NCBI RefSeq assembly: GCF_011304195.1
Contig: NZ_CP049887.1
Coordinates: 62,001 to 126,000, forward strand
Direction: 5' to 3'
DNA: 64,000 bases
DNA from: Vagococcus hydrophili
GTDB taxonomy: Bacteria; Bacillota; Bacilli; Lactobacillales; Vagococcaceae
Shown here: piece by piece, positions 26,827 to 36,095 of the stretch
Numbering within the stretch: position 1 is the first letter of the stretch
Layout of the letters: the number at the start of each line of letters is the position of its first letter
Notes under the pieces: model-generated
Told to the model about the DNA's origin: nothing
Database searches by the model: none
What the model saw: the letters and a program-made list of their open reading frames with translations, nothing else
Translations under genes and position numbers: made by a program

Positions 26827-28302
26827 TTAATACAAACCTATTGGATTATCGTTAGTATCAATGTAAATGTTTTTAGATTGTGAATAACTGTCTAGAATAG
26901 CTTTATGAGTTTCACGACCAATCCCTGACTTTTTATAGCCACCAAATGGACTACCTGCTGGAATTTGATTATAAGTATTCACCCAAACGCGCCCAGTTTC
27001 AATCCCGCGACTAACTTTTAAGGCTTTATTGATATCAGTTGTCCAAACACCACCGCCTAAACCATAATCAGAGGCATTCGCCATCTCAATCACTTCATCC
27101 ATTGTTTTAAATTTAATCACAACAGCCACGGGACCAAATATTTCTTCTCTAGCAATCGTCATATCATTAGTTACATTAGTTAGTAAAGTTGGTTTCATGT
27201 AACACCCTTTTTCCAAGTCACCAAGAAGTTTTTCGCCACCTGTTAAGACGGTCGCGCCTTCTTTTTTACCTGCTTCAATAGCACTAACAATTTTATTTAC
27301 TTGACCTTCATTGACTTGAGCGCCCATTTGCGTGTCACTTTCCCAAGGATTGCCCACATTGACTGCTTCAAATTTTATTTTTAAAGCAGAGACAAATTCA
27401 TCGTAAATCCCTTCTTGAACAAAAATTCTTGAACCTGCACAACACACTTGCCCTTGATTGAACAAAATACCAAGTTGTGCTCCTTCAATTGCTTTTTCAA
27501 AAGGCATATCATCAAAGAAAATATTGGCAGATTTTCCGCCCAACTCAAGGGTTGCTGGAATCAATCGTTCTGCTGCTGCTTTTGCTACTCGATATCCCAC
27601 TTCTGTGGAACCAGTGAATGCCAATTTATTAAAGCCTTCATGATGTAACATGTGCTCTCCAGATTTAGAGCCTTTACCTGTAATCACATTGATGACGCCA
27701 TCTGGTAAAAGTGGTCCGATTAGTTTCACCATCTCAAGTAAACTTAAAGAAGTGGATGATGACGGGTGAATCACAATTGTGTTTCCCGCTGCAAGAGCTG
27801 GGGCAATTTTCCAGGCTGCCATTAAAATCGGGAAATTCCAGGGAATAATTTGTCCCACGACACCAATTGGTTCACGAATAACTAAACTTAGTGTATTTTC
27901 ATCAAAAGCTGTGGCACTGCCTTCTTCACTTCTAATAACACCTGCGAAATATCTAAAATGATCAGCACTTAAAGGAACATCAATCGTCGACGTCTCTCTA
28001 ATTGGCTTTCCATTGTCCATTGTTTCCACCATTGCTAAATGCTCAAGATTGGCATCAATCACATCTGCAATTTTTAATAATAAATTACTTCGATCAACCA
28101 GTGACCATTTTCGCCAATCAACTAATGCTTTTTGAGCAGCTGATACGGCATCATCCACATCTTCATCAACAGCATCAACAAATGTTGCTAACGCTTGACC
28201 ATTGGTAGGTGAGATACTTGTCATTTTCTGACTACCTTTTCCATTGGTCCATTTACCATCTATAAATAATTTGTAGTTCTCTTCTAGATTTAAATCAATC
28301 AT
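26827..28302 (-). CDS. NAD(P)-dependent aldehyde dehydrogenase
   Basis: 491-residue aldehyde dehydrogenase superfamily enzyme oxidising an aldehyde (acetaldehyde is likely) to the acid. IIPWNFPILMAAWK, ELGGKSANI (catalytic Glu) and GQVCCAGSR (catalytic Cys) are all intact. Closest in style to AldA/AldB/DhaS-type acetaldehyde dehydrogenases; the exact substrate is uncertain. I start at the ATG at 28302 with AAGGAG, rejecting a longer frame reading through the promoter. The promoter carries a good CcpA cre half-site over its -35, so glucose repression is expected. Confidence 0.9.
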   Translation of the reverse strand: MIDLNLEENYKLFIDGKWTNGKGSQKMTSISPTNGQALATFVDAVDEDVDDAVSAAQKALVDWRKWSLVDRSNLLLKIADVIDANLEHLAMVETMDNGKPIRETSTIDVPLSADHFRYFAGVIRSEEGSATAFDENTLSLVIREPIGVVGQIIPWNFPILMAAWKIAPALAAGNTIVIHPSSSTSLSLLEMVKLIGPLLPDGVINVITGKGSKSGEHMLHHEGFNKLAFTGSTEVGYRVAKAAAERLIPATLELGGKSANIFFDDMPFEKAIEGAQLGILFNQGQVCCAGSRIFVQEGIYDEFVSALKIKFEAVNVGNPWESDTQMGAQVNEGQVNKIVSAIEAGKKEGATVLTGGEKLLGDLEKGCYMKPTLLTNVTNDMTIAREEIFGPVAVVIKFKTMDEVIEMANASDYGLGGGVWTTDINKALKVSRGIETGRVWVNTYNQIPAGSPFGGYKKSGIGRETHKAILDSYSQSKNIYIDTNDNPIGLY

Positions 28303-28332
28303 AAAATCAATCTCCTTATATTTTTGATAATT

Positions 28333-28362
28333 GGTATAGTTGTAATTGTAAGCGTTTAACAA
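28333..28362 (-). promoter_or_regulatory. Aldehyde dehydrogenase promoter with overlapping cre
   Basis: Minus-strand -35 TTGTTA (28357-28362), 18-base spacer, -10 TATACC (28333-28338). The strand-symmetric element TGTAAGCGTTTAAC (28347-28360) matches the cre consensus TGWAANCGNTNWCA except near one end and overlaps the -35. Confidence 0.55.
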
Positions 28363-28393
28363 TAAAAATACAAGTGTTTTTGTGAAATAAAAA

Positions 28394-28428
28394 AATAAGC
28401 TTAAACAAAAATTACGTTTAAGCTTATT
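28394..28428. terminator. Bidirectional terminator after the DUF1622 gene
   Basis: Perfect 13-bp stem AATAAGCTTAAAC / GTTTAAGCTTATT with T runs on both strands. Confidence 0.9.
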
Positions 28429-28458
28429 TTTTCTAGCCATTAAACAGCAAAAATATCT

Positions 28459-28791
28459 CTAAATTTCTGTGCTTTCTATTTCTTTACCTAAGAAATATGA
28501 AATAGCCGTTCTAATCACAACAATTCCCGCTAAAATTAAGATATCTTGGAAAGATGGGTTTAAAATGGTTTCAATAATATCTGAAGCAATTAAAACTTCT
28601 AAACTTAGTAAAATATATGATCCTAAATATATTTTCACAGAGTTATTCTTTTTCGCAGTTGTCATTCGGTCTTCTTGTTTAAATTCATTTTTAAAGAAAT
28701 CAATCATGGCTTTTGTGACACCGAATAAGAGAATAATCACTGAAAAAGAATTCAACAATAAAATAATGTAATGAACAATGGTTGTTAGCAT
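28459..28791 (-). CDS. DUF1622 membrane protein
   Basis: 110-residue protein with three hydrophobic segments (about 5-28, 50-70, 75-98) and a basic loop. The segment LGSYILLSLEVLIASDIIETIL followed by AGIVVIRTAISYFLG fits DUF1622. Function unknown. The ATG at 28791 has AGGAG; the longer frame start does not. Follows rpoE after a terminator, where pyrG is usually found in related genomes. Confidence 0.8.
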   Translation of the reverse strand: MLTTIVHYIILLLNSFSVIILLFGVTKAMIDFFKNEFKQEDRMTTAKKNNSVKIYLGSYILLSLEVLIASDIIETILNPSFQDILILAGIVVIRTAISYFLGKEIESTEI

Positions 28792-28820
28792 AGACAAACT
28801 CCTTTTTGATTTTAAATACA

Positions 28821-28853
28821 ATAAAAGACTAACCTAATTAGTCAGCCTTTTAT
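28821..28853 (-). terminator. Intrinsic terminator of rpoE
   Basis: Minus-strand stem ATAAAAGGCTGAC / GTTAGTCTTTTAT with G-U wobbles, T-rich flank. Confidence 0.8.
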
Positions 28854-28861
28854 TAATTATT

Positions 28862-29461
28862 TTATTCGTGAGTTTCTTCTTCGTCTTCTTCATAAAGATC
28901 ATCTTCTAAATCATCTTCATCAACGATTGTTAAACCTTCAACGCCGTTATCTTCTTCTACGTCGTTGTCAGCACCAATCTCAGATAAATCAGTTGTATAC
29001 TCTTTAATTTCTTTTGTTTCATCTTCTTCTTCATCATATAATTCTTCATCATCTTCATCATGGATATCAGAATCTTCTGGATCGTCATCATTGTAATCAA
29101 TCGCATCTTCGTCTGTACCAATAAAGGCATTAACTTTTTTGCGTTTTTTACGTCTTACTGTACCATCTTCGTCATCATCAATACCAGTTACTTCTTCATC
29201 GACAGAATCGATTGGATACCATGAACGTAATCCCCAACGATTATCTCCTAAAGAAATAAAACTACCATCAATATTTAAGTCTGTATAAAATTGAGGTAAC
29301 ACATCTCTAATTTCACTATCTGCTTTTTCTAAATAGTTTTGAATTTGATTAACTAAATCTGAAAAATCCATAATATCGCCACGTTCAGCTAAAATAGCAT
29401 GAGCCGCCTCAATCATTGAGATTTCATTTTTATTTATACCTTCGAAAGCTTTAAATTCCAA
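28862..29461 (-). CDS. rpoE: RNA polymerase delta subunit
   Basis: 199-residue accessory subunit of Gram-positive RNA polymerase, which speeds recycling and lowers non-specific initiation. An N-terminal HARE-HTH domain (about 1-90: [14 protein letters not shown], ...[19 protein letters not shown]) is followed by a highly acidic disordered tail of Asp/Glu (about 95-199), broken by one basic patch (RRKKRKKV). The start is the TTG at 29461 with AAAGGA upstream, giving the usual M-E-F/L-x-x-F-E-G beginning; an upstream GTG is too close to that site. Confidence 0.95.
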   Translation of the reverse strand: MEFKAFEGINKNEISMIEAAHAILAERGDIMDFSDLVNQIQNYLEKADSEIRDVLPQFYTDLNIDGSFISLGDNRWGLRSWYPIDSVDEEVTGIDDDEDGTVRRKKRKKVNAFIGTDEDAIDYNDDDPEDSDIHDEDDEELYDEEEDETKEIKEYTTDLSEIGADNDVEEDNGVEGLTIVDEDDLEDDLYEEDEEETHE

Positions 29462-29543
29462 CTGGCACACGTCCTTTCACAGTCTACTCTTTATAATACA
29501 ATAAGTTAGTTTTCAATGCAATTCAAATCTTTAAATTTCCTCA

Positions 29544-29981
29544 TTATGCGGTGAAATTTAATTCTAAGTGATACACACCAATTTTTTCATCTCCACCAAA
29601 TAAATCATAATCAATCTGAACACTGCCTGAAAAGGGCTGATCTTTTAAGCTGACACGTAAATTATTTGTAAATGTCTTAATCCACATGACACCAAAGGGC
29701 GTTTGATAGTTTGTTTCATTTGATTTTTGGTAATCAAATTTCAATTTCATACGAACTTCACCAGCTCTTATCAGTTGAACACTACCATCTGGCATAATTT
29801 TCATTGTCACTGGAACAGGTGATTCAACGCCTTCCATTACTTCATTGTAACGAATATATAAGCTCTCTCCCACTCTAACAACTTGTCCCTCTTCTTCTAA
29901 AAAGAACTCTCTGGTTTCATTTTCCTGAAAAACTTCTGTTTTAACTTGAATCATAACTGGGACTGATTTTCTCTCTTCCAT
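29544..29981 (-). CDS. DUF1934 / YwiB-like beta-barrel protein
   Basis: 145-residue soluble protein, almost entirely beta strand, of the DUF1934 (YwiB) family, a lipocalin-like barrel of unknown ligand. Matches the family in length and in ending with YDLFGGDEKIGVYHLELNF. Starts at ATG after GGTGG. Upstream of rpoE, with which ywiB is often neighbouring in Firmicutes. Confidence 0.85.
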   Translation of the reverse strand: MEERKSVPVMIQVKTEVFQENETREFFLEEEGQVVRVGESLYIRYNEVMEGVESPVPVTMKIMPDGSVQLIRAGEVRMKLKFDYQKSNETNYQTPFGVMWIKTFTNNLRVSLKDQPFSGSVQIDYDLFGGDEKIGVYHLELNFTA

Positions 29982-30126
29982 TTTTCCACCTACACTTCTC
30001 TTTTATCTTCCGTTTCATTTTCCTTGGTATCACAGATTTTGTCAAATATTCAACTCAACTCTTTTTACTTATTTCTTTAGGCAAACTCATGTATAATAGG
30101 ACTAAATCTATTTTAGGAGTTTTTTC

Positions 30127-30975
30127 ATGTTAAGAAAAAAAGCAGTTATGTTAGACCAACACATGTTAACACATAGAGAAAGTCTACTACCTTTTATATA
30201 TACAGATCTTTTAGCTGAGTATGCAGGAGATCACCAAATGTGTTGCTTTCACTTTTGGAAAATGGAACATCAAGTTATTCTAGGAATGAAAGATACCCGT
30301 GTTGCCTCTTTAAAAGAAGGGGTACAATCAATTAAGAACAATAGCTATCAAGTCGTTGTTAGAAACTCTGGCGGATTAGCTGTAGTTGCAGATGAAGGGA
30401 TTCTTAATTTCTCGATTATCCTGCCTCAACCAACAGATAAATACAGTTTCTCAATTGATCAAGGTTATGAGCTGATGAAGTCAATTATCGAGAAAGCTTT
30501 TGCCGAATTTGAGATGGATATTGAAGCTTTTGAAGTAAGTGATTCATACTGTCCGGGTGATTTTGATTTAAGTATTAACGGAAAAAAATTTGCTGGTATT
30601 TCTCAAAGACGAATCAAAAATGGCATTGGGATTATGATTTATTTAAGTATCTGCGGGGATCAAAATAAGCGTGGTGAAATCGTTCGTGAGTTTTATCAAA
30701 CAAGTTTAGTAGAAAAATTTGGCACAGATGGTTTTCCCCCAGTCAATCCTGATTCCATGGCTAATTTATCAGATTTACTACAAGCTAATTTAACGGTTGA
30801 AGATGTGAAAGAACGAATCTCTCACGTCTTGAATCAAACCTTTGATTTCTCAGAAAAATATGACCAGACTTTCAAGGACTTTCTAATTTCTACTGAATTT
30901 AACGACAAATTTGAGAAACAAAACGAGCGCATGAAACAAAGAAATCAAATCATTGATTGGAGCGAAAATTATTGA
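30127..30975 (+). CDS. lipL: Octanoyl-[GcvH]:protein N-octanoyltransferase (LipL type)
   Basis: 282-residue biotin/lipoate A/B ligase-fold protein that amidotransfers octanoyl or lipoyl groups from GcvH to E2 subunits. RNSGGLAVVADEGILN is the lipoyl-binding loop; the catalytic Cys is in SYCPGDFDLSINGKKFAG (near residue 140), the LipL version. Start ATG after TAGGAG. The stop TGA overlaps the TTG start of the next gene (TTGA). Confidence 0.88.
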   Translation: MLRKKAVMLDQHMLTHRESLLPFIYTDLLAEYAGDHQMCCFHFWKMEHQVILGMKDTRVASLKEGVQSIKNNSYQVVVRNSGGLAVVADEGILNFSIILPQPTDKYSFSIDQGYELMKSIIEKAFAEFEMDIEAFEVSDSYCPGDFDLSINGKKFAGISQRRIKNGIGIMIYLSICGDQNKRGEIVREFYQTSLVEKFGTDGFPPVNPDSMANLSDLLQANLTVEDVKERISHVLNQTFDFSEKYDQTFKDFLISTEFNDKFEKQNERMKQRNQIIDWSENY

Positions 30976-32327
30976 AAGATCCACTAAAAAAATTAGTTCC
31001 TGAAAAAGTATTTAGGGACCCGATTCATAAATATATTCATGTGGAGGACCAATTGATTCTTGATTTAATTAACTCTAAAGAATTTCAGCGTTTGAGACGA
31101 ATTAAGCAACTAGGCACAACCTCTTTTACATTTCATGCTGCTGAACACTCTCGTTTTGGTCACTCTCTCGGGGTTTATGAATTGACTCGCCGAATTTGTA
31201 ATTATTTTAATCGTAATTACTCAATAAAAGACGATCCGATTAACGGATGGGATGACAATGAACGATTAGTCGCTCTATCAGCCGCACTATTACATGATCT
31301 AGGACACGGTCCTTACTCTCATACATTTGAAGGTATTTTCAAAACAGATCATGAAGCATTTACGATTGATATTATTACTTCGGAAGACACAGAAATTAAC
31401 CAAATCTTAAAACAGGTGGCACCTGATTTTCCAGAAAAAGTCGCCAGTGTTATTAGTAAAGACTACTCAAATAAACAAGTGGTTCAACTTATCTCTAGTC
31501 AGATTGATGCTGACCGGATGGATTATTTACTAAGAGATGCCTACTATACTGGTACTGAATACGGAACCTTTGATTTAACTCGGATTTTACGAGTGATTAG
31601 ACCTTATGAAAATGGTATTGCCTTTCAAGCCAATGGCATGCATGCCGTTGAGGACTACATCGTAAGTCGTTATCAAATGTATATGCAAATTTATTTCCAC
31701 CCGGTTTCAAGAGGAATGGAAGTTATTCTGGATCATCTTTTAAATAGAGGAAAATTTCTTTATAAAGCGGATAGTAGTTTTTTTGAAAGCCACTCGCCAC
31801 TTCTGATTCCATTTCTAAAAAATGATTACACCTTATCTGATTATTTAAAATTAGATGACGGTGTCTTAAATACCGCCTTTCTTTCTTGGATGGATCATTC
31901 TGATACAACGTTAAGCGATTTAGCTAAACGGTTCTTACATCGTCATCCATTGAAATCAGTCACTTTTAATGAGGAGACGAAAAAAAGAATACCAGAATTA
32001 ACGGCTTTGATTGAAGAAGTTGGCTTTGACGCAACGAACTACACAGCAATTAATTCAAGTTATGACTTGCCTTATGATTTTTATCATCCAGCAGAAAATA
32101 AACACCGAACACAGATTGAGCTGATGGAAGGCGATGGTAGTTTAATGGAATTATCTAAAGCAAGTGATCTCGTGGCTGCTCTTGCTGGGCAAACAAAAGG
32201 CGATCGCCGTTTCTATTTTCCAAAAGAAATGCTTGCAAGCTCGTCTGATCAATCCTATACTTTATTTGAAGAGCAAATCCTTTTATTTAACCAGATGATT
32301 CACAACGGAGCAATAAAAGAAAACTAA
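30972..32327 (+). CDS. HD-domain dNTP triphosphohydrolase (EF1143/YwfO-like)
   Basis: About 451 residues. HD motif: AEHSRFGHSLGVYELTRR (first His), LLHDLGHGPYSHTFE (HD pair), and the distal Asp in SSQIDADRMDYLLRDAYYTGTEYG. Closely resembles the structurally known Enterococcus faecalis dNTPase EF1143, a tetramer hydrolysing dNTPs with allosteric dGTP activation. The TTG start at 30972 overlaps the lipL stop and has GGAG 9 bases upstream; a TTG 15 bases earlier lacks spacing. Likely translationally coupled to lipL. Confidence 0.92.
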   Translation: MKDPLKKLVPEKVFRDPIHKYIHVEDQLILDLINSKEFQRLRRIKQLGTTSFTFHAAEHSRFGHSLGVYELTRRICNYFNRNYSIKDDPINGWDDNERLVALSAALLHDLGHGPYSHTFEGIFKTDHEAFTIDIITSEDTEINQILKQVAPDFPEKVASVISKDYSNKQVVQLISSQIDADRMDYLLRDAYYTGTEYGTFDLTRILRVIRPYENGIAFQANGMHAVEDYIVSRYQMYMQIYFHPVSRGMEVILDHLLNRGKFLYKADSSFFESHSPLLIPFLKNDYTLSDYLKLDDGVLNTAFLSWMDHSDTTLSDLAKRFLHRHPLKSVTFNEETKKRIPELTALIEEVGFDATNYTAINSSYDLPYDFYHPAENKHRTQIELMEGDGSLMELSKASDLVAALAGQTKGDRRFYFPKEMLASSSDQSYTLFEEQILLFNQMIHNGAIKEN

Positions 32328-32347
32328 CTTGAAGGAGTGTTTTATTC

Positions 32348-33157
32348 TTGGGAATTAAACTTGTTACCATCGATATTGATGGCACACTATTAAATTCAGA
32401 CCGTAAATTAACTGAGGCGGTCAAAAATACAATCAACAAAGCGACAAAAGCTGGCGTAAATATCGTTTTAGCTACTGGACGCCCAACAATTGGAGTTTTA
32501 CCACTTGTCAAAGAACTTGGGTTAGATAACGAACATGGCTTTGTTATTACTTATAATGGGGCAATGATTCAAAATGCCGGAACGGAAGATGTTTTAATCC
32601 AACACCCAGTCGCATTTGAAGATTATTTAGACTTTGAGTTACTTGCTAGAAAACTTGGGGTTCATTTCCACGTTCAAGACTATAAGAGCATGTATACTGC
32701 CAATAAGGATATCAGTCCTTATACTATTCATGAATCTTCTTTAACTGGTATGCCAGTCAAATACCGTGAAGTATCTGAAATGACACCAGACATGACAATT
32801 ATCAAAACAATGATGATTGATCATGAAGAAATTTTAGATGAAGCAATCACTAAAATTCCTAGTGAATTAAAAGAACAATTTGCAATGGTTAAAAGTGCTC
32901 CTTTCTTCTACGAAATTTTAAATAAAAATGCCACTAAAGGTGAAGCTGTTAAAGAACTTGCCGAATTATTAAAAATTGAACCTCATGAAGTGATGGCTAT
33001 TGGGGACAACGAAAATGATTTATCGATGATCGAATTTGCAGGGACGGGTGTTGCTATGGGTAATGCGGTTCCTACGGTTAAAGAAATTGCTAATAAAATA
33101 ACTAAAACCAATGATGAAGATGGCGTGTCATACGCGATTGAAGAATGGGTTTTATAG
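32348..33157 (+). CDS. Cof-type HAD-IIB phosphatase
   Basis: 269-residue HAD-superfamily phosphatase acting on sugar or nucleotide phosphates. Motif I DIDGTLLNSDR (near residue 9), motif II ATGRP, motif III/IV MAIGDNENDLSMIEFAG (near 218), with a IIB cap between. Family members are promiscuous, so no symbol is given. TTG start preceded by GGAG. Follows the dNTPase by 20 bases in the same operon. Confidence 0.92.
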   Translation: MGIKLVTIDIDGTLLNSDRKLTEAVKNTINKATKAGVNIVLATGRPTIGVLPLVKELGLDNEHGFVITYNGAMIQNAGTEDVLIQHPVAFEDYLDFELLARKLGVHFHVQDYKSMYTANKDISPYTIHESSLTGMPVKYREVSEMTPDMTIIKTMMIDHEEILDEAITKIPSELKEQFAMVKSAPFFYEILNKNATKGEAVKELAELLKIEPHEVMAIGDNENDLSMIEFAGTGVAMGNAVPTVKEIANKITKTNDEDGVSYAIEEWVL

Positions 33158-33172
33158 ATTAGATGGTAAAAT

Positions 33173-33212
33173 AAAAGAACTGTTTCTACATAACAATAGA
33201 AACAGTTCTTTT
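33173..33212 (+). terminator. Intrinsic terminator of the lipL operon
   Basis: Perfect 16-bp stem AAAAGAACTGTTTCTA / TAGAAACAGTTCTTTT followed by T-rich sequence. Confidence 0.92.
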
Positions 33213-33293
33213 TATTTTTACTTCTTGAAGCTGAACATCTTTTTCACCAGTCTTTTAAATCAGTGTTTCAGAAGTAGCTTATTCGGAAACAAC

Positions 33294-34271
33294 CTAGAAT
33301 TTATCTCCATTAAAGATTGAATTTTTTACAACGACGTAATCCACTTTACGGATGGCACCGATGTCTTTTCCACCTGCGTATGAGATAGATGATTGTAAAT
33401 CTTGTTGCATCTCATTAAGTGTATCTTCTAAACTCCCGCGGTGTTCAATTAAAATTTTCTTACCTTCAACATTTTTATGTTCACCTTTTTGATACTCAGA
33501 AGCACTACCAAAATACTCTTTGAATAATTTACCGTCTTCTTCAATGGTTTGACCTGGAGATTCTTCGTGCCCTGCAAATAGAGAACCAATCATGACCATA
33601 CTCGCACCAAAACGAATTGATTTAGCGATATCACCATGAGTTCTAATACCTCCATCAGCAATCAATGGTTTACGAGCCGCTTTACTACAACGTCTTAACG
33701 CTGATAATTGCCAACCCCCTGTACCAAAACCAGTTTTAATTTTAGTAATACACACTTTACCAGGTCCGATGCCGACTTTCGTTGCATCAGCTCCTGCATT
33801 TTCTAATTCTCTAACCGCTTCAGGTGTTCCCACATTTCCTGCAATAACAAAACTTTCAGGAATATATTCTTTTAAATGTTTAATCATATTAATAACTGCA
33901 TCAGAATGCCCATGAGCAATATCGATCGTAACATACTCAGGAATCAATTTTTCTTCAGCTAATTGTTTAACAAATTCGTATTCGTTCGTTTTTACTCCGA
34001 CGCTGATAGAAGCGAACAATCCTTTACTTTGCATGTTTTTAATGAAGTCAATTCTACCCTCTTCGTCAAAACGATGCATAATATAAAAGTAGTCTCTTGA
34101 TGCTAAAAACTCTGCAATATTCTCATCAATAATCGTTTGCATATTCGCAGGAACAACTGGCATTTTAAATGTCTTTTTCCCCAGTGTTACTGTTGTGTCA
34201 CATTCTGAACGACTTTCTACGATACATTTATTCGGTACTAATTGAATATCTTCATAATCAAAAATTTTCAT
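33294..34271 (-). CDS. guaC: GMP reductase
   Basis: Converts GMP to IMP with NADPH, linking guanine and adenine nucleotide pools. 325 residues, TIM-barrel IMPDH/GMPR family, type 2 short form without CBS domains. The catalytic loop is [21 protein letters not shown] (Cys), with [14 protein letters not shown] after it. AGGAGG before the ATG. A consensus PurBox lies 50 bases upstream, suggesting purine control. Confidence 0.96.
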   Translation of the reverse strand: MKIFDYEDIQLVPNKCIVESRSECDTTVTLGKKTFKMPVVPANMQTIIDENIAEFLASRDYFYIMHRFDEEGRIDFIKNMQSKGLFASISVGVKTNEYEFVKQLAEEKLIPEYVTIDIAHGHSDAVINMIKHLKEYIPESFVIAGNVGTPEAVRELENAGADATKVGIGPGKVCITKIKTGFGTGGWQLSALRRCSKAARKPLIADGGIRTHGDIAKSIRFGASMVMIGSLFAGHEESPGQTIEEDGKLFKEYFGSASEYQKGEHKNVEGKKILIEHRGSLEDTLNEMQQDLQSSISYAGGKDIGAIRKVDYVVVKNSIFNGDKF

Positions 34272-34311
34272 TTAACTTCCTCCTAAAAAATAATACAAAT
34301 TATTGAGAGCA

Positions 34312-34339
34312 AAATCCGAACATTTGAGAAATATTCGTT
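34312..34339. promoter_or_regulatory. PurBox-like operator upstream of guaC
   Basis: AAATCCGAACATT (34312-34324) matches the lactococcal/streptococcal PurBox consensus AWWWCCGAACWWT at every position. An inverted partner core TTCG (34334-34337) makes a dyad CGAACATT...AATATTCG with one mismatch. PurR boxes usually occur as such pairs. Confidence 0.65.
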
Positions 34340-34380
34340 CTTTATATTTTGCGTCCTATGACAATCTACCTTAAAAGCAA

Positions 34381-34416
34381 AAAAAAAGCAAGACATATAC
34401 AAAATATTCTTGCTTT
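34381..34416 (-). terminator. Intrinsic terminator of the ABC transporter operon
   Basis: Minus-strand stem AAAGCAAGA / TCTTGCTTT followed by a long T run. Confidence 0.9.
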
Positions 34417-34439
34417 CTTTATATTTAATGTTCGTGTTT

Positions 34440-35192
34440 TTATAAATTTTGCTTCTTCATTATGGATAAAGATAAGAATGTCATAGCAACTGACATTAGT
34501 AACATTAATAAATTATGCATAATCGAAACGCCTAAATCACTGAAATTCATTGAAATTGGAATTAATGATAAGACATTTAAAAGAATTGATTGTCCCATGT
34601 TAATGGCAAAATAAATTAAAATAGTTAAATTCTTACCTTTCATTAAAATCGTCGCCGTTGAAATTAAAATCAATGTATTAACATATGAATTAAAGAAAGT
34701 TAAGGATAAGCCAAAAATACTTGTCTGATCCAAACTAATTGTATGTAAAATATTGCCTAAAAATGTGAACATGCCTTCTGTTTGAGAGACTTTAAATAAA
34801 ACAATAAATCCTGGAATAAACACAAGGATAAAGGTCACACAGATTGACCAAAGTAACGTTGCACCTATTTTTGAGAAAAACAAACGATTTCGATTCACAC
34901 CAGAAGCCACCAGCATTGCCATCACATCATTTTTATAATCCATAGACATTAAATGAAAAGGATATAAAAACATAAAGGCAATATTTGCAAAAATCGTAAA
35001 TGTTACAAACAACATAAACAAGCCGATAAATGGTGTTTGAGAATCATTAAACATTTGAGCATGATCGATTAAATACACCGAGTAGATTGTCGAACAAATA
35101 TTAATAATGGCTAATATTCCTGTTGCGATTAGATACTTTTTATCTCTCATGTATTTAAATAATTCCATTTTAAAAATTAATTTAGCTGTCAT
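34440..35192 (-). CDS. ABC-2-type transporter permease
   Basis: 250-residue membrane protein with six hydrophobic segments (about 20-40, 52-80, 105-130, 140-165, 170-195, 220-245), the ABC-2 permease layout. Substrate unknown; such small pairs often export peptides or give immunity to them. AGGAGG before the ATG. 12 bases after its ATPase gene. Confidence 0.82.
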   Translation of the reverse strand: MTAKLIFKMELFKYMRDKKYLIATGILAIINICSTIYSVYLIDHAQMFNDSQTPFIGLFMLFVTFTIFANIAFMFLYPFHLMSMDYKNDVMAMLVASGVNRNRLFFSKIGATLLWSICVTFILVFIPGFIVLFKVSQTEGMFTFLGNILHTISLDQTSIFGLSLTFFNSYVNTLILISTATILMKGKNLTILIYFAINMGQSILLNVLSLIPISMNFSDLGVSIMHNLLMLLMSVAMTFLSLSIMKKQNL

Positions 35193-35204
35193 TTTCTTCC
35201 TCCT

Positions 35205-36071
35205 TTAATTTAAATTACCATCTAAGATATTTACTTTAGACAACTCTGTAATATCAATGGTTTGATCGATTAAAGTTTTCTTAACTTCAGCCCATCTATC
35301 ATCTTGAATATTTAGTCGGACAATCCCATTGTCACGCACTTGGTAATAATAATTAAATTGCTCCAGAATAACAATAAACGCCTCTTGATTAGTGGTTAAA
35401 ACATCTCTTAGCATTTGATCAGTCATACCAACTAAATCAATCGTTTTAACTAGTTGACCTTTCTTAATCACATACACTTCTTGACACAATGACTCAATAT
35501 CATTCTTCACGTGGCTTGAAATAATTAACGTCATGCCTTTTCTAGTCATTTGTTTCAAGTAAAATTTAAACCATGTTACCGTTTCTGCATCTAATCCTCT
35601 AAATGGTTCGTCTAAGATTAAAATTTTAGGATCATGAAGCAGTGCGATTAATAAAATCAATTTTTTAACCATACCATATGAATATGTTTTTACCTTACTA
35701 TGTAAAAATTCAGCAATTTCTAACTCCATTGCTAATTTTTCAGCTTTCTGAGGGTCAAAATTACCTCTTAAACCAGAAAAATATTCAATGTTAAACCAAC
35801 CCGTGCGATCTTTGTACACAGAAATTCCATCTAAAACAATACCAACATTACTTAAAATACTATTATTTTCTTTCACATTGACATCACCAAAATAAATATT
35901 CCCTTGATAATCACCAATAATATTAGTAATACTCTTGAACAATGTTGTTTTACCGGCACCATTGGGACCAATCACACCATAAGCTTTACCACTTTCAAAA
36001 ATCATTTCATCTATGTTAAGAACCTCTAAAACACCATATGATTTTTTTACATGATCTATTCTTATCTCCAT
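35205..36071 (-). CDS. ABC transporter ATP-binding protein
   Basis: 288-residue cassette partner of the downstream permease. Walker A GPNGAGKTT (near residue 36), a degenerate signature YSYGMVKKL in place of LSGGQ, Walker B ILILDEPF, H-loop SSHV. The C-terminal 70 residues are an extra regulatory tail as in BcrA/YtrB-type exporters. Preceded by GAGGG. The upstream aldo/keto reductase gene is 24 bases away on the same strand. Confidence 0.88.
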   Translation of the reverse strand: MEIRIDHVKKSYGVLEVLNIDEMIFESGKAYGVIGPNGAGKTTLFKSITNIIGDYQGNIYFGDVNVKENNSILSNVGIVLDGISVYKDRTGWFNIEYFSGLRGNFDPQKAEKLAMELEIAEFLHSKVKTYSYGMVKKLILLIALLHDPKILILDEPFRGLDAETVTWFKFYLKQMTRKGMTLIISSHVKNDIESLCQEVYVIKKGQLVKTIDLVGMTDQMLRDVLTTNQEAFIVILEQFNYYYQVRDNGIVRLNIQDDRWAEVKKTLIDQTIDITELSKVNILDGNLN

Positions 36072-36095
36072 CTTTTCCCTCTTCTCTATAAAAAA

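Noticed and set aside
28303-28440. N-terminal extension of the aldehyde dehydrogenase
   Set aside because: The extension reads through the promoter and cre, has no ribosome-binding site, and family members begin near the ATG at 28302.
30957-30971. Earlier TTG start for the HD-domain dNTPase
   Set aside because: It lies on the Shine-Dalgarno itself; the TTG at 30972 overlaps the lipL stop with correct spacing.
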